From the NCBI RefSeq assembly GCF_042651465.1, contig NZ_JBHSCZ010000001.1, positions 1,302,001 to 1,366,000 of the forward strand: 64,000 nt of DNA. The letters run 5' to 3'. Source of the stretch: Ferruginibacter yonginensis (lineage in GTDB: Bacteria > Bacteroidota > Bacteroidia > Chitinophagales > Chitinophagaceae). Below are positions 45,306-54,875 of the stretch, in pieces (the stretch's first letter is position 1; each line of letters begins with the position of its first letter). A program made the position numbers and the translations under genes. Under the pieces are notes generated by a model. The model searched no databases. It saw only the letters and a program-made list of their open reading frames with translations, and was not told the origin of the DNA.

Positions 45306-46295
45306 TTATGAATCTATTACATCATCTGGCGTACCAGCTTTTTTGTGATACATTGAGTATACAATGCTTCCGCTAATACAAACTACAATAACGGCTAATG
45401 AGGCCCACTCTGGTAAGTGCAAATAATGCGCTGGCACTCCTGCATAACTTAACATGGGTAGCAACATTTTTACACCAATAAAAAGTAACACAATGGCAAT
45501 ACCTTCTTGCAAATAATCGAACTTGCTTGCAGCGCCTCTCAATAAAAAAAACAAACTACGTAAACCAAGCACTGCAAAAATATTGGATGAATAAATCAAC
45601 ATTTTTTTTGAAGGATCAGGTATTACTGAAAAAACGGCTGGTATAGAATCTACAGCAAAAACAATGTCAATTAAACCTAACATTACCACTACCATTGCAA
45701 GTGTGGTGAAATATGTTTTACCATCTTTTTTAATCATGAATTGTCCGTTCGCTTCATCAGTAGTTGTTCGCATTAATTTTTTAAGGAAGATGTAGGCCCA
45801 GTTTTTTTGAGGATCAAATTCATCATCTTCATCGCTTGCAAACATTTTAATACCGGTAAATATGAGAAAGATGCCAAACAAATACATGATCCACCCGAAC
45901 CTTGCCACCAACTCACTACCTAATGCAATAAATAATATTCTAAAAACTATGGCCATAAGTATACCCAAAAGTAATACCCTCGAATAGTTAACTTCTTTAA
46001 CCTTAAAAAATGAAAAGATGATGATAAAAACGAAGATATTATCAATAGACAACGACCATTCTAACAAGTAAGCTGATATGTAAGAGATTGCATCTTTTTT
46101 ACCATTACCCTCAGCATTTTCCCACCAAATAAAAGCACAAAATGCAAATGACAAAGCCACCCAAAATAAGGTTTGAATAATGGCTGTTTTTAAAGAAATT
46201 TTTTGATTTTTTTTACTGAGTAAACCCAAATCAAAAACAAGTGCCAATATAACCACCACACCAAAAACCAAGTATATTATTTGTTGTTTATCCAT
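45306..46295 (-). CDS. TerC-family integral membrane protein
   Basis: 329 residues, nine or so membrane helices. ISAYLLEWSLSIDNIFVFI carries the conserved glutamate and aspartate (EWSLSIDN) and FAVDSIPAVFSV repeats the motif, as in TerC/Alx, which have been linked to manganese export. Its start overlaps the stop of gldG by one base (TAATG), so the genes are coupled. Metal specificity is inference. Confidence 0.93.
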   Translation of the reverse strand: MDKQQIIYLVFGVVVILALVFDLGLLSKKNQKISLKTAIIQTLFWVALSFAFCAFIWWENAEGNGKKDAISYISAYLLEWSLSIDNIFVFIIIFSFFKVKEVNYSRVLLLGILMAIVFRILFIALGSELVARFGWIMYLFGIFLIFTGIKMFASDEDDEFDPQKNWAYIFLKKLMRTTTDEANGQFMIKKDGKTYFTTLAMVVVMLGLIDIVFAVDSIPAVFSVIPDPSKKMLIYSSNIFAVLGLRSLFFLLRGAASKFDYLQEGIAIVLLFIGVKMLLPMLSYAGVPAHYLHLPEWASLAVIVVCISGSIVYSMYHKKAGTPDDVIDS

Positions 46296-48007
46296 TATGA
46301 AAGAGTGTATTTTCTTTTACGCAACCACTGAAAAATTAGGGCGAAAAGCATTACCGTAACAATTGGTATTACGATATTGATGGTTTGCCAAAATAGTTTT
46401 TGATCGGCTGTTTTTTTTGTATCTAATAATTTTACAGTGTAATCTTTTGCTTTTGCTTCAGATAAACCATCGTCGCCCACCAAATAGTTTAATGCGTTTT
46501 GTAAAAAAGCCTTGTTAGCGAAAGGAAACTCTCTTTGTGTATCAAATGTATACACATTCATTCCCATTGGTATTGGGTTACCCTTTACTACAGCGTTTAA
46601 AACCATATCACCATCTGCCACTATGATAATTTTACCCTCCGTTAACGACTGTGGCATAAAACCAATGTTATATTTTGCCAAAGTATCGCTCATTGCAGTT
46701 GATAACCTATTGGCAAACATCGATTTAAATTTACCTTCTAACAACACTGCAATAGGCAGGTTCGCTTTTTTAAACTTAGCATCATCAGGTGCATTTACAT
46801 TTTCGGTTACACTAATTATAGCTGGGGAGCCAATGGTACGGGCATTTGCAGATGAGCTTAATAAAATGGTTTTTTTAATACCCTCTGCTTCAACTGTATC
46901 AATAGTATTGGCAAATTTTGCTGCAACATAACCAATACCCTTGTTTATTGGATGGTTTGATTTGCTATCAATTACAGGAAAATAATTCCAAGGTAGCAAT
47001 TCAAATTGACCATTACCGCTAACATCGAAAGGTAAAAAATCGCATTGTAAATCCATCAACAAATCAGCATTTACTCTTGCACCATAATTAAAAAACAAAT
47101 CATTTAATTTTAAATCTCTATCAAAAGCGGTAACCTGTCCTTTTTTTGATTGAAGACTATCTAACTCAGCATTCAGCCGATCAACAAACACCAATAACTT
47201 ACCACCATTCATAACATATTGATCAAGCTTTAACTTTGCTTCATCAGAAAAACCGATGGTTGGTTTTACAATAACCAAAGCTTGTATTGCGGTTGGAATA
47301 AACTTTGGAGAATTTAAATCGAATGTAAATAATTGATAATCGGGTTTCAATACATTTTCTACTAAATCGTAGGTATTTAACCTACCCAAATCAGCTTCTC
47401 CATTACCAACAGCATAACCAATTATTGGTTTTTGTGTTTGTGTTATTTTACTAATAGCTTCAGCAAATTTATACTCTAACAAAGCTTCGGCACTGCTCAG
47501 TTCAGCAAAGTTGATGATGGGTGTTTTGCCCTTATACAATTCAACAGGAAAAGTTTTATCTTGATAATGTACCAATGCAAAAGGAAATACATATTGTTGC
47601 TGTTGCCCCTCTTTTACTTGGCTTGTTAGGTTTATAGGCAGTAACCCCAACGCTGTTAAGGTATCTGCATAAGTAACTTCAGTTGAAGGCACAACATCAG
47701 CAGGATCTAAAAAATTAAATTGTATTTTATTACCAGCTACTTCTTTAAACTCTTGCAATATATCATTACTAGCATTTCCTAATTGTTTAAAACCTGCATT
47801 GGAAGTACCTTTTAAAAATACATCTATTGATATATTACCTTCTATTGGCTTACGTAATAGTTTTTTGGTTGCCGCACTTAAAGTAAACCGCTTTTCGCTG
47901 GTTAAATCAATACGGGTATGAAATAATGCGGCCACATAATTTAACAGAAGCATTAAAACGATTACAATTGCCCACCAAAATTTAGATTGAATAATTTTCT
48001 TGAACAT
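46295..48007 (-). CDS. gldG: gliding motility protein GldG, ABC transporter auxiliary subunit
   Basis: 570 residues. One N-terminal helix (about 10-30), a large extracytoplasmic region typical of the ABC_transp_aux family (RFTLSAATKKLLRK, then IGYAVGNGEADLG and FVDRLNAELDSL), and a C-terminal helix (about 540-560). In Flavobacterium GldA, GldF and GldG form an ABC complex needed for gliding. It starts 2 bp after gldF. No gldA ATPase gene is in this window, so the partner must be elsewhere. Confidence 0.92.
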   Translation of the reverse strand: MFKKIIQSKFWWAIVIVLMLLLNYVAALFHTRIDLTSEKRFTLSAATKKLLRKPIEGNISIDVFLKGTSNAGFKQLGNASNDILQEFKEVAGNKIQFNFLDPADVVPSTEVTYADTLTALGLLPINLTSQVKEGQQQQYVFPFALVHYQDKTFPVELYKGKTPIINFAELSSAEALLEYKFAEAISKITQTQKPIIGYAVGNGEADLGRLNTYDLVENVLKPDYQLFTFDLNSPKFIPTAIQALVIVKPTIGFSDEAKLKLDQYVMNGGKLLVFVDRLNAELDSLQSKKGQVTAFDRDLKLNDLFFNYGARVNADLLMDLQCDFLPFDVSGNGQFELLPWNYFPVIDSKSNHPINKGIGYVAAKFANTIDTVEAEGIKKTILLSSSANARTIGSPAIISVTENVNAPDDAKFKKANLPIAVLLEGKFKSMFANRLSTAMSDTLAKYNIGFMPQSLTEGKIIIVADGDMVLNAVVKGNPIPMGMNVYTFDTQREFPFANKAFLQNALNYLVGDDGLSEAKAKDYTVKLLDTKKTADQKLFWQTINIVIPIVTVMLFALIFQWLRKRKYTLS

Positions 48008-48009
48008 GC

Positions 48010-48735
48010 TTATTTTTTGCTAATCGTTTTAACAGTAATAAAAAGTGACGCCAATATAACCGATACAAAATAGATGATATCTCTTGTATCCACTACACCT
48101 CTACTAATACTTTTGTAATGAAAATCTATACCTAACATTTGAATATAATAGTCTAAATAGCCTGTAAATACTGGTATTTTGCTTATAGCATTAAACCCAA
48201 TATATAGTATTAAACATGTAAATCCACTTATTAAAAACGATACTACTGCATTGTTTGTAAAGGCACTACAACAAATACTAATAGCTGCAAAAACAGCTGC
48301 CAATAAATATAGCCCAATATAACTACCGATGATGCCGCCTGTATCAATAACACCTTGAGCACTCAATGCTTTAATGGTAATACTGTATAAAATAGTGGGT
48401 GTTAATAATATCAATAACACTAATAAAACACCAGCATATTTACCCCATACTATTTGCCAAGCTGTTAATGGCTTTGTTTTTAAAATTTCAAAAGTGCCCA
48501 CTTTAAATTCATCTGCAAAACTGTGCATAGTAATGGCAGGAACAATAAATATAAACACCCATGGTGCTAATTCAAAAAAGCGATCAAGTGTGGCATAATT
48601 ATTATCTAAAAGGCTACTTTCTGGCAATAAAAATAAAAATACCCCACACACTAATAAAAATAATACCAAAGCAATATAGCCTGTTAGGCTACTGAAAAAC
48701 CTATTAAATTCTTTTTTGCAAATACTATACATCAT
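48010..48735 (-). CDS. gldF: gliding motility ABC transporter permease GldF
   Basis: 241 residues, six membrane helices. The start YSICKKEFNRFFSSLTGYI and FADEFKVGTFEILKTKPLTAWQIVWGK are characteristic of the ABC-2-type GldF permease. An adjacent second Met (48732) is an equally possible start. It is the first gene of the gldF-gldG-terC-murF/alr-lspA run. Confidence 0.92.
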   Translation of the reverse strand: MMYSICKKEFNRFFSSLTGYIALVLFLLVCGVFLFLLPESSLLDNNYATLDRFFELAPWVFIFIVPAITMHSFADEFKVGTFEILKTKPLTAWQIVWGKYAGVLLVLLILLTPTILYSITIKALSAQGVIDTGGIIGSYIGLYLLAAVFAAISICCSAFTNNAVVSFLISGFTCLILYIGFNAISKIPVFTGYLDYYIQMLGIDFHYKSISRGVVDTRDIIYFVSVILASLFITVKTISKK

Positions 48736-48977
48736 TAATAAAATATGTGCAATTTAAGATTTATCAACTGAAACGATTGCTAATAAAATAACAGTACTTT
48801 ATTTACCGAAAAATGAACACCGTCTTTCAAACTACTACTATTTGACGAACATAATTATGTGAATTTAAACTTTAAAAAAAGCAACAATGTTGCAATAATA
48901 ATTATCGAAAATTTAACAATTAGTTAAAGAAATCAATAAATTCATATCCAGATTATTAAAACTAAAATCAAATTAAA

Positions 48978-49967
48978 ATGAAAAAACTAGTAGGACTGAT
49001 TTGCTACTGTGCATTGTTCACAGTAGGTTGTACAAAATCATCTATTGATGAAACAACAGATGTTACCAATGGATTGGCTGCAAACGAAGCACCCATTACC
49101 GCAAGACATTGTGCCTCTCAAGATGTGTTAGAAGCTCAATTAAAAGCTGACCCAACTTTAGCAAGCAGAATGCAAGCCATTGAAGAAGCAAGTTTAAGAT
49201 TTCAACAAAACCCTGAACAATTTAGATTATTAGCAAATGGTATTATTGAAATACCAGTTGTTGTAAACGTTTTATACCGTACAGCAGCTGAAAATATTTC
49301 ATTGGCACAAATACAATCACAAATTGATGTTTTGAATGCTGATTATAGTGGTACCAACCCTGATGCTGCAAATGTGCCAACTATTTTTCAAGGTGTTAAA
49401 GCAGGTGATGTAGGAATTCGTTTTGTATTAGACCAAGTAATAAGAAAAGCTACCAATAAAACAAGTTGGACTACCAACGATGCTATGAAAAAAACATCAG
49501 GAGGCGGTTTAAACCCTACTAGCCCTACTACTAAATTAAATATGTGGTGCTGTAATTTAAGTGGTGGTATTTTAGGCTATGCTCAATTCCCTGGCGGTAG
49601 CAGCGCAACTGATGGTGTTGTTATGGATAACAACGCTTTTGGTGTTACCACAACAGGCGCACCATATAATAAAGGTCGTACCGCTACACATGAAGTTGGC
49701 CACTGGTTAAACTTACGTCATATTTGGGGTGATGCTCAATGCGGTAATGATTTAGTAAGTGATACGCCTTTACATACGGGTGCAAACTATGGTTGCCCTG
49801 CTGCTGGTGTAAGAAGCACATGTAGTGGTACACCTGTAATGATGACGATGAACTATATGGATTATACTGATGACTTATGTATGTATATGTTTAGCGCAGG
49901 CCAAAAAGCTAGAATGAAAGCAACATTTGCAACAGGCGGTGGTAGAACAGGTTTTGCTCAACCATAA
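48978..49967 (+). CDS. M43 (pappalysin-like) zinc metalloprotease lipoprotein
   Basis: 329 residues. Lipoprotein signal with Cys18 (LFTVGC). The zinc site is H238-E-V-G-H242-WLNLR-H248, an extended metzincin HExxHxxxxxH, with the Met-turn MTMNYMDYTDD (M294). ITARHCASQDVLE and TFATGGGRTGFAQP mark the ends. It probably degrades proteins outside the cell or in the periplasm. It stands alone, divergent from gldF. Confidence 0.93.
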   Translation: MKKLVGLICYCALFTVGCTKSSIDETTDVTNGLAANEAPITARHCASQDVLEAQLKADPTLASRMQAIEEASLRFQQNPEQFRLLANGIIEIPVVVNVLYRTAAENISLAQIQSQIDVLNADYSGTNPDAANVPTIFQGVKAGDVGIRFVLDQVIRKATNKTSWTTNDAMKKTSGGGLNPTSPTTKLNMWCCNLSGGILGYAQFPGGSSATDGVVMDNNAFGVTTTGAPYNKGRTATHEVGHWLNLRHIWGDAQCGNDLVSDTPLHTGANYGCPAAGVRSTCSGTPVMMTMNYMDYTDDLCMYMFSAGQKARMKATFATGGGRTGFAQP

Positions 49968-49998
49968 TTATATCTAAAACTTTAAGTTTACCAAAACT

Positions 49999-50033
49999 AA
50001 AAAAGCGAAAACATATTGTTTTCGCTTTTTTTA
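49999..50033 (+). terminator. Rho-independent terminator, bidirectional
   Basis: A stem AAAAAAGCGAAAACA / TGTTTTCGCTTTTTT with a 3-base loop. It ends the metalloprotease gene (plus) and, through its A-tract, the isc genes (minus). Confidence 0.85.
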
Positions 50034-50061
50034 TTAATCAATCATACATCCTCAACAAACT

Positions 50062-50445
50062 TTACACGGCAAAACTTTCACCGCAACCGCAGCTTCTGCT
50101 AGCGTTGGGGTTATTGAAAAAGAAACCTTTTCCATTTAAACCGTCACTAAATTCTAATTCAGTATTTACTAAATATAAAAAACTCTTTAAATCGGTAACT
50201 ATTTTTACGCCTTTATCTTCAAACACTTGATCCATTGGTTTTACCTCGTTATCAAAATCCATTTTATAACTCAAACCACTGCACCCACCACCTACTACAC
50301 CTACTCTTAAAAAATAAGACGCATCATCAGCAACACCAGATTCTTCCATTAAGCTCAACACTTTCTGTTTTGCTTTATCTGAAATATAAATTGCATTTTC
50401 TAAAGTTGCTGTTGAGGCAACTGCTGTTTGCGTTTCCATAACCAT
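50062..50445 (-). CDS. iscA: A-type iron-sulfur carrier protein
   Basis: 127 residues. The three cysteines are C55 (GGGCSGLSY) and C119, C121 (RSCGCGESF). It carries or delivers Fe-S clusters. A second Met two codons in is an alternative start. It is the third gene of iscS-iscU-iscA, 36 bp after iscU. SufA and ErpA are close relatives; the isc neighbours favour IscA. Confidence 0.93.
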   Translation of the reverse strand: MVMETQTAVASTATLENAIYISDKAKQKVLSLMEESGVADDASYFLRVGVVGGGCSGLSYKMDFDNEVKPMDQVFEDKGVKIVTDLKSFLYLVNTELEFSDGLNGKGFFFNNPNASRSCGCGESFAV

Positions 50446-50481
50446 CCAATTTTTTCTTTTAACAAACTAAAACGTTCAATA

Positions 50482-50901
50482 CTAGTGTACTACACTTTCT
50501 TCAAACTTAATTTGCTCTAAACCATTTTTTGCACGGTAATCGTTAATAGCCGCTTTAATAGCATCTTCTGCTAATACTGAACAGTGAATTTTTACCGGAG
50601 GTAAATTTAACTCCTCCACAAAATCCATGTTATCAACCTTTAAAGCTTCGTCAACACTTTTACCTTTTAACCACTCTGTAGCTAATGATGATGATGCAAT
50701 GGCTGAACCACAACCAAACGTTTTAAATTTTGCATCAGTAATAATACCCGTAGCATCATCAACCTGAATTTGCAAACGCATAACATCGCCACACTCTGGC
50801 GCTCCTACTAAACCTGTTCCTACTGACTTATCTGATTTATCAAGTGTTCCTACATTTTTAGGATTTTGATAATGATCTATTAATTTTTCTGAGTATGCCA
50901 T
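50482..50901 (-). CDS. iscU: Fe-S cluster scaffold protein
   Basis: 139 residues. Ligands C37 and D39 (PECGDVM), C64 (FGCGSAIAS), H106-C107 (KIHCSVL), and the LPPVK chaperone-binding motif. The scaffold receives sulfur from IscS. hscA and hscB, normally its chaperone partners, are not in this window, although the LPPVK motif is retained. Confidence 0.96.
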   Translation of the reverse strand: MAYSEKLIDHYQNPKNVGTLDKSDKSVGTGLVGAPECGDVMRLQIQVDDATGIITDAKFKTFGCGSAIASSSLATEWLKGKSVDEALKVDNMDFVEELNLPPVKIHCSVLAEDAIKAAINDYRAKNGLEQIKFEESVVH

Positions 50902-50970
50902 ATCCTTAATTTTTAAAAACCTGTTTATAATTAATACAAAGCTATCGATAATCTTTACAAGCTGTACATT

Positions 50971-52188
50971 TTAGTGTGCCGCCCATTCAATACTGTTCAA
51001 ATCAATACCTTCTTTATACATTTCCCAAAGTGGGCTCATTTCTCTTAGTTTGATTACTGTTTCGCTAATTGCTTTTACCGTGTAATCAATTTGTTCTTCA
51101 GTTGTAAACCTACCCAAGCCAAAACGTAGCGAACTGTGTGCCAAATCGTCGCCCAAGCCCAATGCTTTTAATACATACGAAGGCTCTAACGATGCTGAAG
51201 TACATGCTGAACCTGAGCTTAAAGCAATATTTTTATTAAAACCCATCAACAAGCCTTCGCCTTCAACATGTTTAAATGAAATATTAGCCACATGTGGTAA
51301 ACGATGCTCTCTGCTACCATTTACATATGCTTCTTCCAATAACAACAAGGCATTTTCCAACTTATCCCTTAGTTTACTAATACGTTTTGCATCAGCATCC
51401 ATCTCTAACATACACAATTCACATGCTTTACCAAAGCCTACTATACCTGGCACATTCAAAGTACCACTACGCATACCTCTTTCGTGGCCACCGCCATCCA
51501 TTTGAGCCGTAACTTTAACACGAGGGTTTTTACGGCGAACATACAATGCACCCACACCTTTTGGTCCGTACATTTTATGTGCTGTAAACGCCATTAAATC
51601 AATACCATCTTTATTAACATCAACCGGTATTTTACCTACTGCTTGTGTTCCATCAGTAAATACCAAAACGCCGTGTTTACGAGCAATAGCACTAATTTCT
51701 TTCATAGGCATTACGGTACCAATTTCGTTATTGGCATACATAATCGAAATCAAAATAGTGTTAGGCTTTATAGCAGCTTCTAACTCAGCTAAATCAATTA
51801 AACCATCAGGTTTTACTTGTAAATATGTTACTTCAGCACCCAATTTTTCAAGGTGTTTACAAGTATCTAAAACGGCTTTATGCTCAGTGGTAGCTGTAAT
51901 AATGTGGTTACCTTTTTGGGCGTACATTTCAAAAACCCCTTTAATACCTAAGTTATCTGCCTCAGTAGCACCACTAGTAAAAATAATTTCTTTAGGGTCA
52001 GCGCCAATTAACTTAGCCACTTGCTCCCTAGCATAATCAACCGCTTCTTCAGCTTTCCAGCCAAAAGGGTGGTTTCTACTTGCCGCATTTCCAAAATCCT
52101 CTAAAAAATAGGGTGTCATAGCTTCCAAAACCCTCGGATCCATTGGGGTTGTGGCATTATTATCCAAATAAATGGGCAATTTCAACAT
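50971..52188 (-). CDS. iscS: cysteine desulfurase IscS
   Basis: 405 residues. PLP lysine K205 (FTAHKMYGPKG), H104 (TEHKAV) and the sulfur-accepting cysteine C329 (SSGSACTSASLEPSYVLKA), the long loop of class I IscS. It removes sulfur from cysteine to supply IscU. First gene of the isc run and divergent from the epimerase gene; the intergenic region is only 75 bp. Confidence 0.97.
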   Translation of the reverse strand: MLKLPIYLDNNATTPMDPRVLEAMTPYFLEDFGNAASRNHPFGWKAEEAVDYAREQVAKLIGADPKEIIFTSGATEADNLGIKGVFEMYAQKGNHIITATTEHKAVLDTCKHLEKLGAEVTYLQVKPDGLIDLAELEAAIKPNTILISIMYANNEIGTVMPMKEISAIARKHGVLVFTDGTQAVGKIPVDVNKDGIDLMAFTAHKMYGPKGVGALYVRRKNPRVKVTAQMDGGGHERGMRSGTLNVPGIVGFGKACELCMLEMDADAKRISKLRDKLENALLLLEEAYVNGSREHRLPHVANISFKHVEGEGLLMGFNKNIALSSGSACTSASLEPSYVLKALGLGDDLAHSSLRFGLGRFTTEEQIDYTVKAISETVIKLREMSPLWEMYKEGIDLNSIEWAAH

Positions 52189-52263
52189 AATATCTTTCTT
52201 TAATTAGTGTAAAATTACTACAAAGGTTCTACTTTAGCGTTTCGAAATAAAGAATTTTAAAGA

Positions 52264-52665
52264 ATGCTACAGCCTGAACACATTGGTATTGCAGTTAAAA
52301 ATTTAGCAACATCTGTTCCGTTATTTGAAAAACTGCTGAATAGTCAGTGCTACAAAACTGAAACTGTTGAAAGTGAACAAGTAAATACAGCCTTTTTTAA
52401 AACTGGCGAAACCAAAATAGAGCTGCTAGAAAGTGCTACGACCGATGGTGTAATTGCCAAATTTATCGAAAAAAAAGGCGAAGGCATACACCATATTGCC
52501 TTTGAAGTAACTGATATTGAGGCAGAAATGCAGCGTTTGCAAAACGAGGGCTTTACCTTACTTAACGCAACCCCCAAAAAAGGAGCCGATAATAAATTAG
52601 TGTGTTTTTTACACCCAAAAGGTACCAATGGTGTGTTGGTAGAGTTGTGTATGACCCTTCCTTAG
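52264..52665 (+). CDS. mce: methylmalonyl-CoA epimerase
   Basis: 133 residues, VOC fold. Metal ligands are H6 (PEHIGIAV), the His of GIHHIAFEV (about 79) and the Glu of VLVELCMT (about 129). It interconverts the two epimers of methylmalonyl-CoA in propionate metabolism. The mutase genes are not in the window. Confidence 0.93.
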   Translation: MLQPEHIGIAVKNLATSVPLFEKLLNSQCYKTETVESEQVNTAFFKTGETKIELLESATTDGVIAKFIEKKGEGIHHIAFEVTDIEAEMQRLQNEGFTLLNATPKKGADNKLVCFLHPKGTNGVLVELCMTLP

Positions 52666-52667
52666 TT

Positions 52668-52815
52668 TTTTGGGGCTGTCAACTTTTCCTATAAATCGGC
52701 ATTGGTTCGCTGCCCACCTACAATCTTTTGTTCGTTCCTCACAAAAGTATTTTCGGCTAAGCAGCGCAGCCATTCAACTTTTTTAGCTTTAAGGAGCAAC
52801 TGCAAATGTGTTAAA
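52668..52815. repeat. palindromic intergenic island (REP-like)
   Basis: A nested stem: CGCTGC (52708-52713) with GCAGCG (52761-52766) outside and CTTTTGT (52725-52731) with ACAAAAG (52741-52747) inside. No gene fits. It shares short phrases with the island at 36130-36285. Confidence 0.4.
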
Positions 52816-52842
52816 CGGTTATTGAATATTATTGCAGCCTGC

Positions 52843-52850
52843 TATATTTG
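52843..52850 (+). promoter_or_regulatory. -7 promoter element of the hydrolase gene
   Basis: TATATTTG, an exact TAnnTTTG match, 21 bp before the ATG at 52872. Confidence 0.5.
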
Positions 52851-52871
52851 ACCATTCAAAAATTAAGATAG

Positions 52872-53963
52872 ATGCTGTATTTTTTTATTTTGCTAGCCAT
52901 TGTCATAATTGCTACTGTAGTTTTTTTGCAATCGCCAAAATTTGGCTCCTTACCAAAAGGTAAACGCTTAGCAACCTTACAGCAATTGCCCAACTATAAA
53001 AACAAACAATTTCAAAATATACACCCAACACCCGATTTGGCAGAAGATGTAACGTATTGGAAAGTACTCAAAGATTTTATTTTTAATAAAAACAAACACC
53101 TAAAACCAACACAGCCCATACCCTCAAAAAAAACAAACTTACATGCGTTGCCCATTAATGATGATGTATTGGTTTGGTTTGGGCATTCATCGTACTTTTT
53201 TCAAACTGATGGCATTAAATTTTTAGTTGACCCTGTATTGAGTGGTGCAGCATCGCCCCTGCCCTTATCGGTTCAAAGCTTCGCCGGTACTGATGTGTAT
53301 GGCGTTCATGATATTCCCAATATTGATTATTTAATTATTAGCCACGACCATTGGGATCACCTCGATTATAAAACCATTAAAGCATTACAGCCCAACATAA
53401 ACAAAGTAATTTGTGGTTGGGGCGTTGGTGCACATTTTGAAAAATGGGGGTATACTGCTGAACAAATCATTGAAAAAAACTGGAACGAACAATTTACCCT
53501 TCATCAGGGTTTTACTATCAACACTGTACCTGCTAGGCATTTCTCTGGCAGGGGTTTACAACGCAACACATCATTATGGCAATCGTATGCATTAAAAACA
53601 CCTACAAAAAATATTTTTATTGGTGGCGATAGTGGTTACGATACACATTTTAAAACTGCTGGAGAGGCTTTAGGCCCCTTTGATTGGGCTATTTTAGAGT
53701 GCGGCCAATACGATTATAGTTGGAAATATATTCACATGATGCCGCATGAGGTGTTACAAGCTGCGGCTGATTTAAAAGCAACCCAATTATTACCGTTGCA
53801 TTGGGGTAAATTTAAATTAGCCAACCATAATTGGTACGACCCTATTGTAACACTTACGCAGCTTTCTAATAACACCATACCCATTGCTACACCAATGATT
53901 GGCGAAACTTTACAACTACAGCAAACCCCTACCGTTCAAAAATGGTGGGAGCCATTATTATAA
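52872..53963 (+). CDS. metallo-beta-lactamase fold hydrolase, NAPE-PLD/UlaG-like
   Basis: 363 residues with an N-terminal hydrophobic segment (about 2-20), so it may be membrane-anchored. VWFGHSSYFFQTDGIKFLVDPVL and the zinc-site motif SHDHWDHLD (about 160) are typical; GGDSGYDTHF and LPLHWGKF supply later ligands. NAPE-PLD and UlaG group members have the same layout, the former cleaving N-acyl phosphatidylethanolamine. The substrate is not known. Confidence 0.88.
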   Translation: MLYFFILLAIVIIATVVFLQSPKFGSLPKGKRLATLQQLPNYKNKQFQNIHPTPDLAEDVTYWKVLKDFIFNKNKHLKPTQPIPSKKTNLHALPINDDVLVWFGHSSYFFQTDGIKFLVDPVLSGAASPLPLSVQSFAGTDVYGVHDIPNIDYLIISHDHWDHLDYKTIKALQPNINKVICGWGVGAHFEKWGYTAEQIIEKNWNEQFTLHQGFTINTVPARHFSGRGLQRNTSLWQSYALKTPTKNIFIGGDSGYDTHFKTAGEALGPFDWAILECGQYDYSWKYIHMMPHEVLQAAADLKATQLLPLHWGKFKLANHNWYDPIVTLTQLSNNTIPIATPMIGETLQLQQTPTVQKWWEPLL

Positions 53964-54866
53964 AAATGTGTTGGTAAATAATTGATTCATAGGCGGCATT
54001 TGTTGTTCAATTTGCTGTGTTTGCATCCATTGCAAATAAGCGGTTACTTTGTCAGGTTCCATAATACCCCAATTTTGTTCGTTGCCATAATATTTATTGG
54101 AGTATTGCTGGCTTGCCCTTAAAAAGTCTTCAGCATTATAAGGCGGCGGTACATGTTTTTTTAAAATAGCAACAGCTTCATCAATATGATTAGCTGCATA
54201 TAAGTAACCCTTTTTGGTGGCTTGTAAAAAATTTTTATACGTATGTTCATTTGCAAATGCTACATGTTCATTTACTAACAATACGGGTGAGTATCCATAA
54301 GGGATACCATAATCACTCAATTTAAAATGGGTGGTAGCAATGCCTTCTGTTGCTGCGGCTACACCTTCCCAGTTATCAAAAATCCAAGTAGCAGCTGCTT
54401 TATGAGCTAGCAACGTATCCCAAATACCTAATTTATCAGGATAAATAATTTCTACAGCACCTTCACCGCCATCATTATTTACCATTTGCTGCACAATCAA
54501 ATCTTCATACTTGGCTTTGTATGATGCATATTTTTTACCCACCAATTGTTTAGGTGAGGTAATGCCACTGTCTTTTAAAACTACCACACTACTAACATCT
54601 TCTTTAAAAATGGTAGCAATTGCAATCGCATTAAAAGGTTGCTTTTTGGTACGGTAACTAATTACACTTTCAAACGGACATAAAGCCACATCAGCTAGTT
54701 GTAATTCCACTTTTTTTGCTGGTGTAATAGCATAATTATCATCACTAGGTAATTGAAAAGAAACATCGATAGCCACATCTTTATAAAAACCCAACGCTGC
54801 TGCTATAATAAAACCAGTGTGGTTCGTATTTATCGTCCAATCAAGTGCTACTTTTAATTGCTGCAT
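53958..54866 (-). CDS. THI5/NMT1-like periplasmic-binding fold protein without a signal peptide
   Basis: 302 residues. LKVALDWTINTNHTGFIIAAALGFY is the beginning of the ThiY/THI5 (SsuA-like) family, and VELQLADVALCPFESVIS and GKKYASYKAKYEDLIVQQM continue the fold. It has no signal peptide or lipobox, so the protein is probably cytosolic. The yeast THI5 CCCFC motif is not present, and the residue where the substrate histidine would lie appears to be another. It overlaps the end of the preceding hydrolase gene by 6 bases (convergent) and follows an AraC regulator by 9 bp. It may be an enzyme, a ligand sensor for the regulator, or a domesticated transporter component. Confidence 0.75.
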   Translation of the reverse strand: MQQLKVALDWTINTNHTGFIIAAALGFYKDVAIDVSFQLPSDDNYAITPAKKVELQLADVALCPFESVISYRTKKQPFNAIAIATIFKEDVSSVVVLKDSGITSPKQLVGKKYASYKAKYEDLIVQQMVNNDGGEGAVEIIYPDKLGIWDTLLAHKAAATWIFDNWEGVAAATEGIATTHFKLSDYGIPYGYSPVLLVNEHVAFANEHTYKNFLQATKKGYLYAANHIDEAVAILKKHVPPPYNAEDFLRASQQYSNKYYGNEQNWGIMEPDKVTAYLQWMQTQQIEQQMPPMNQLFTNTFL

Positions 54867-54875
54867 GGTGCTTCA

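Noticed and set aside
53958..54866. A true THI5-type pyrimidine synthase
   Set aside because: The CCCFC motif is missing and the substrate-histidine position appears changed; only the fold is shared.
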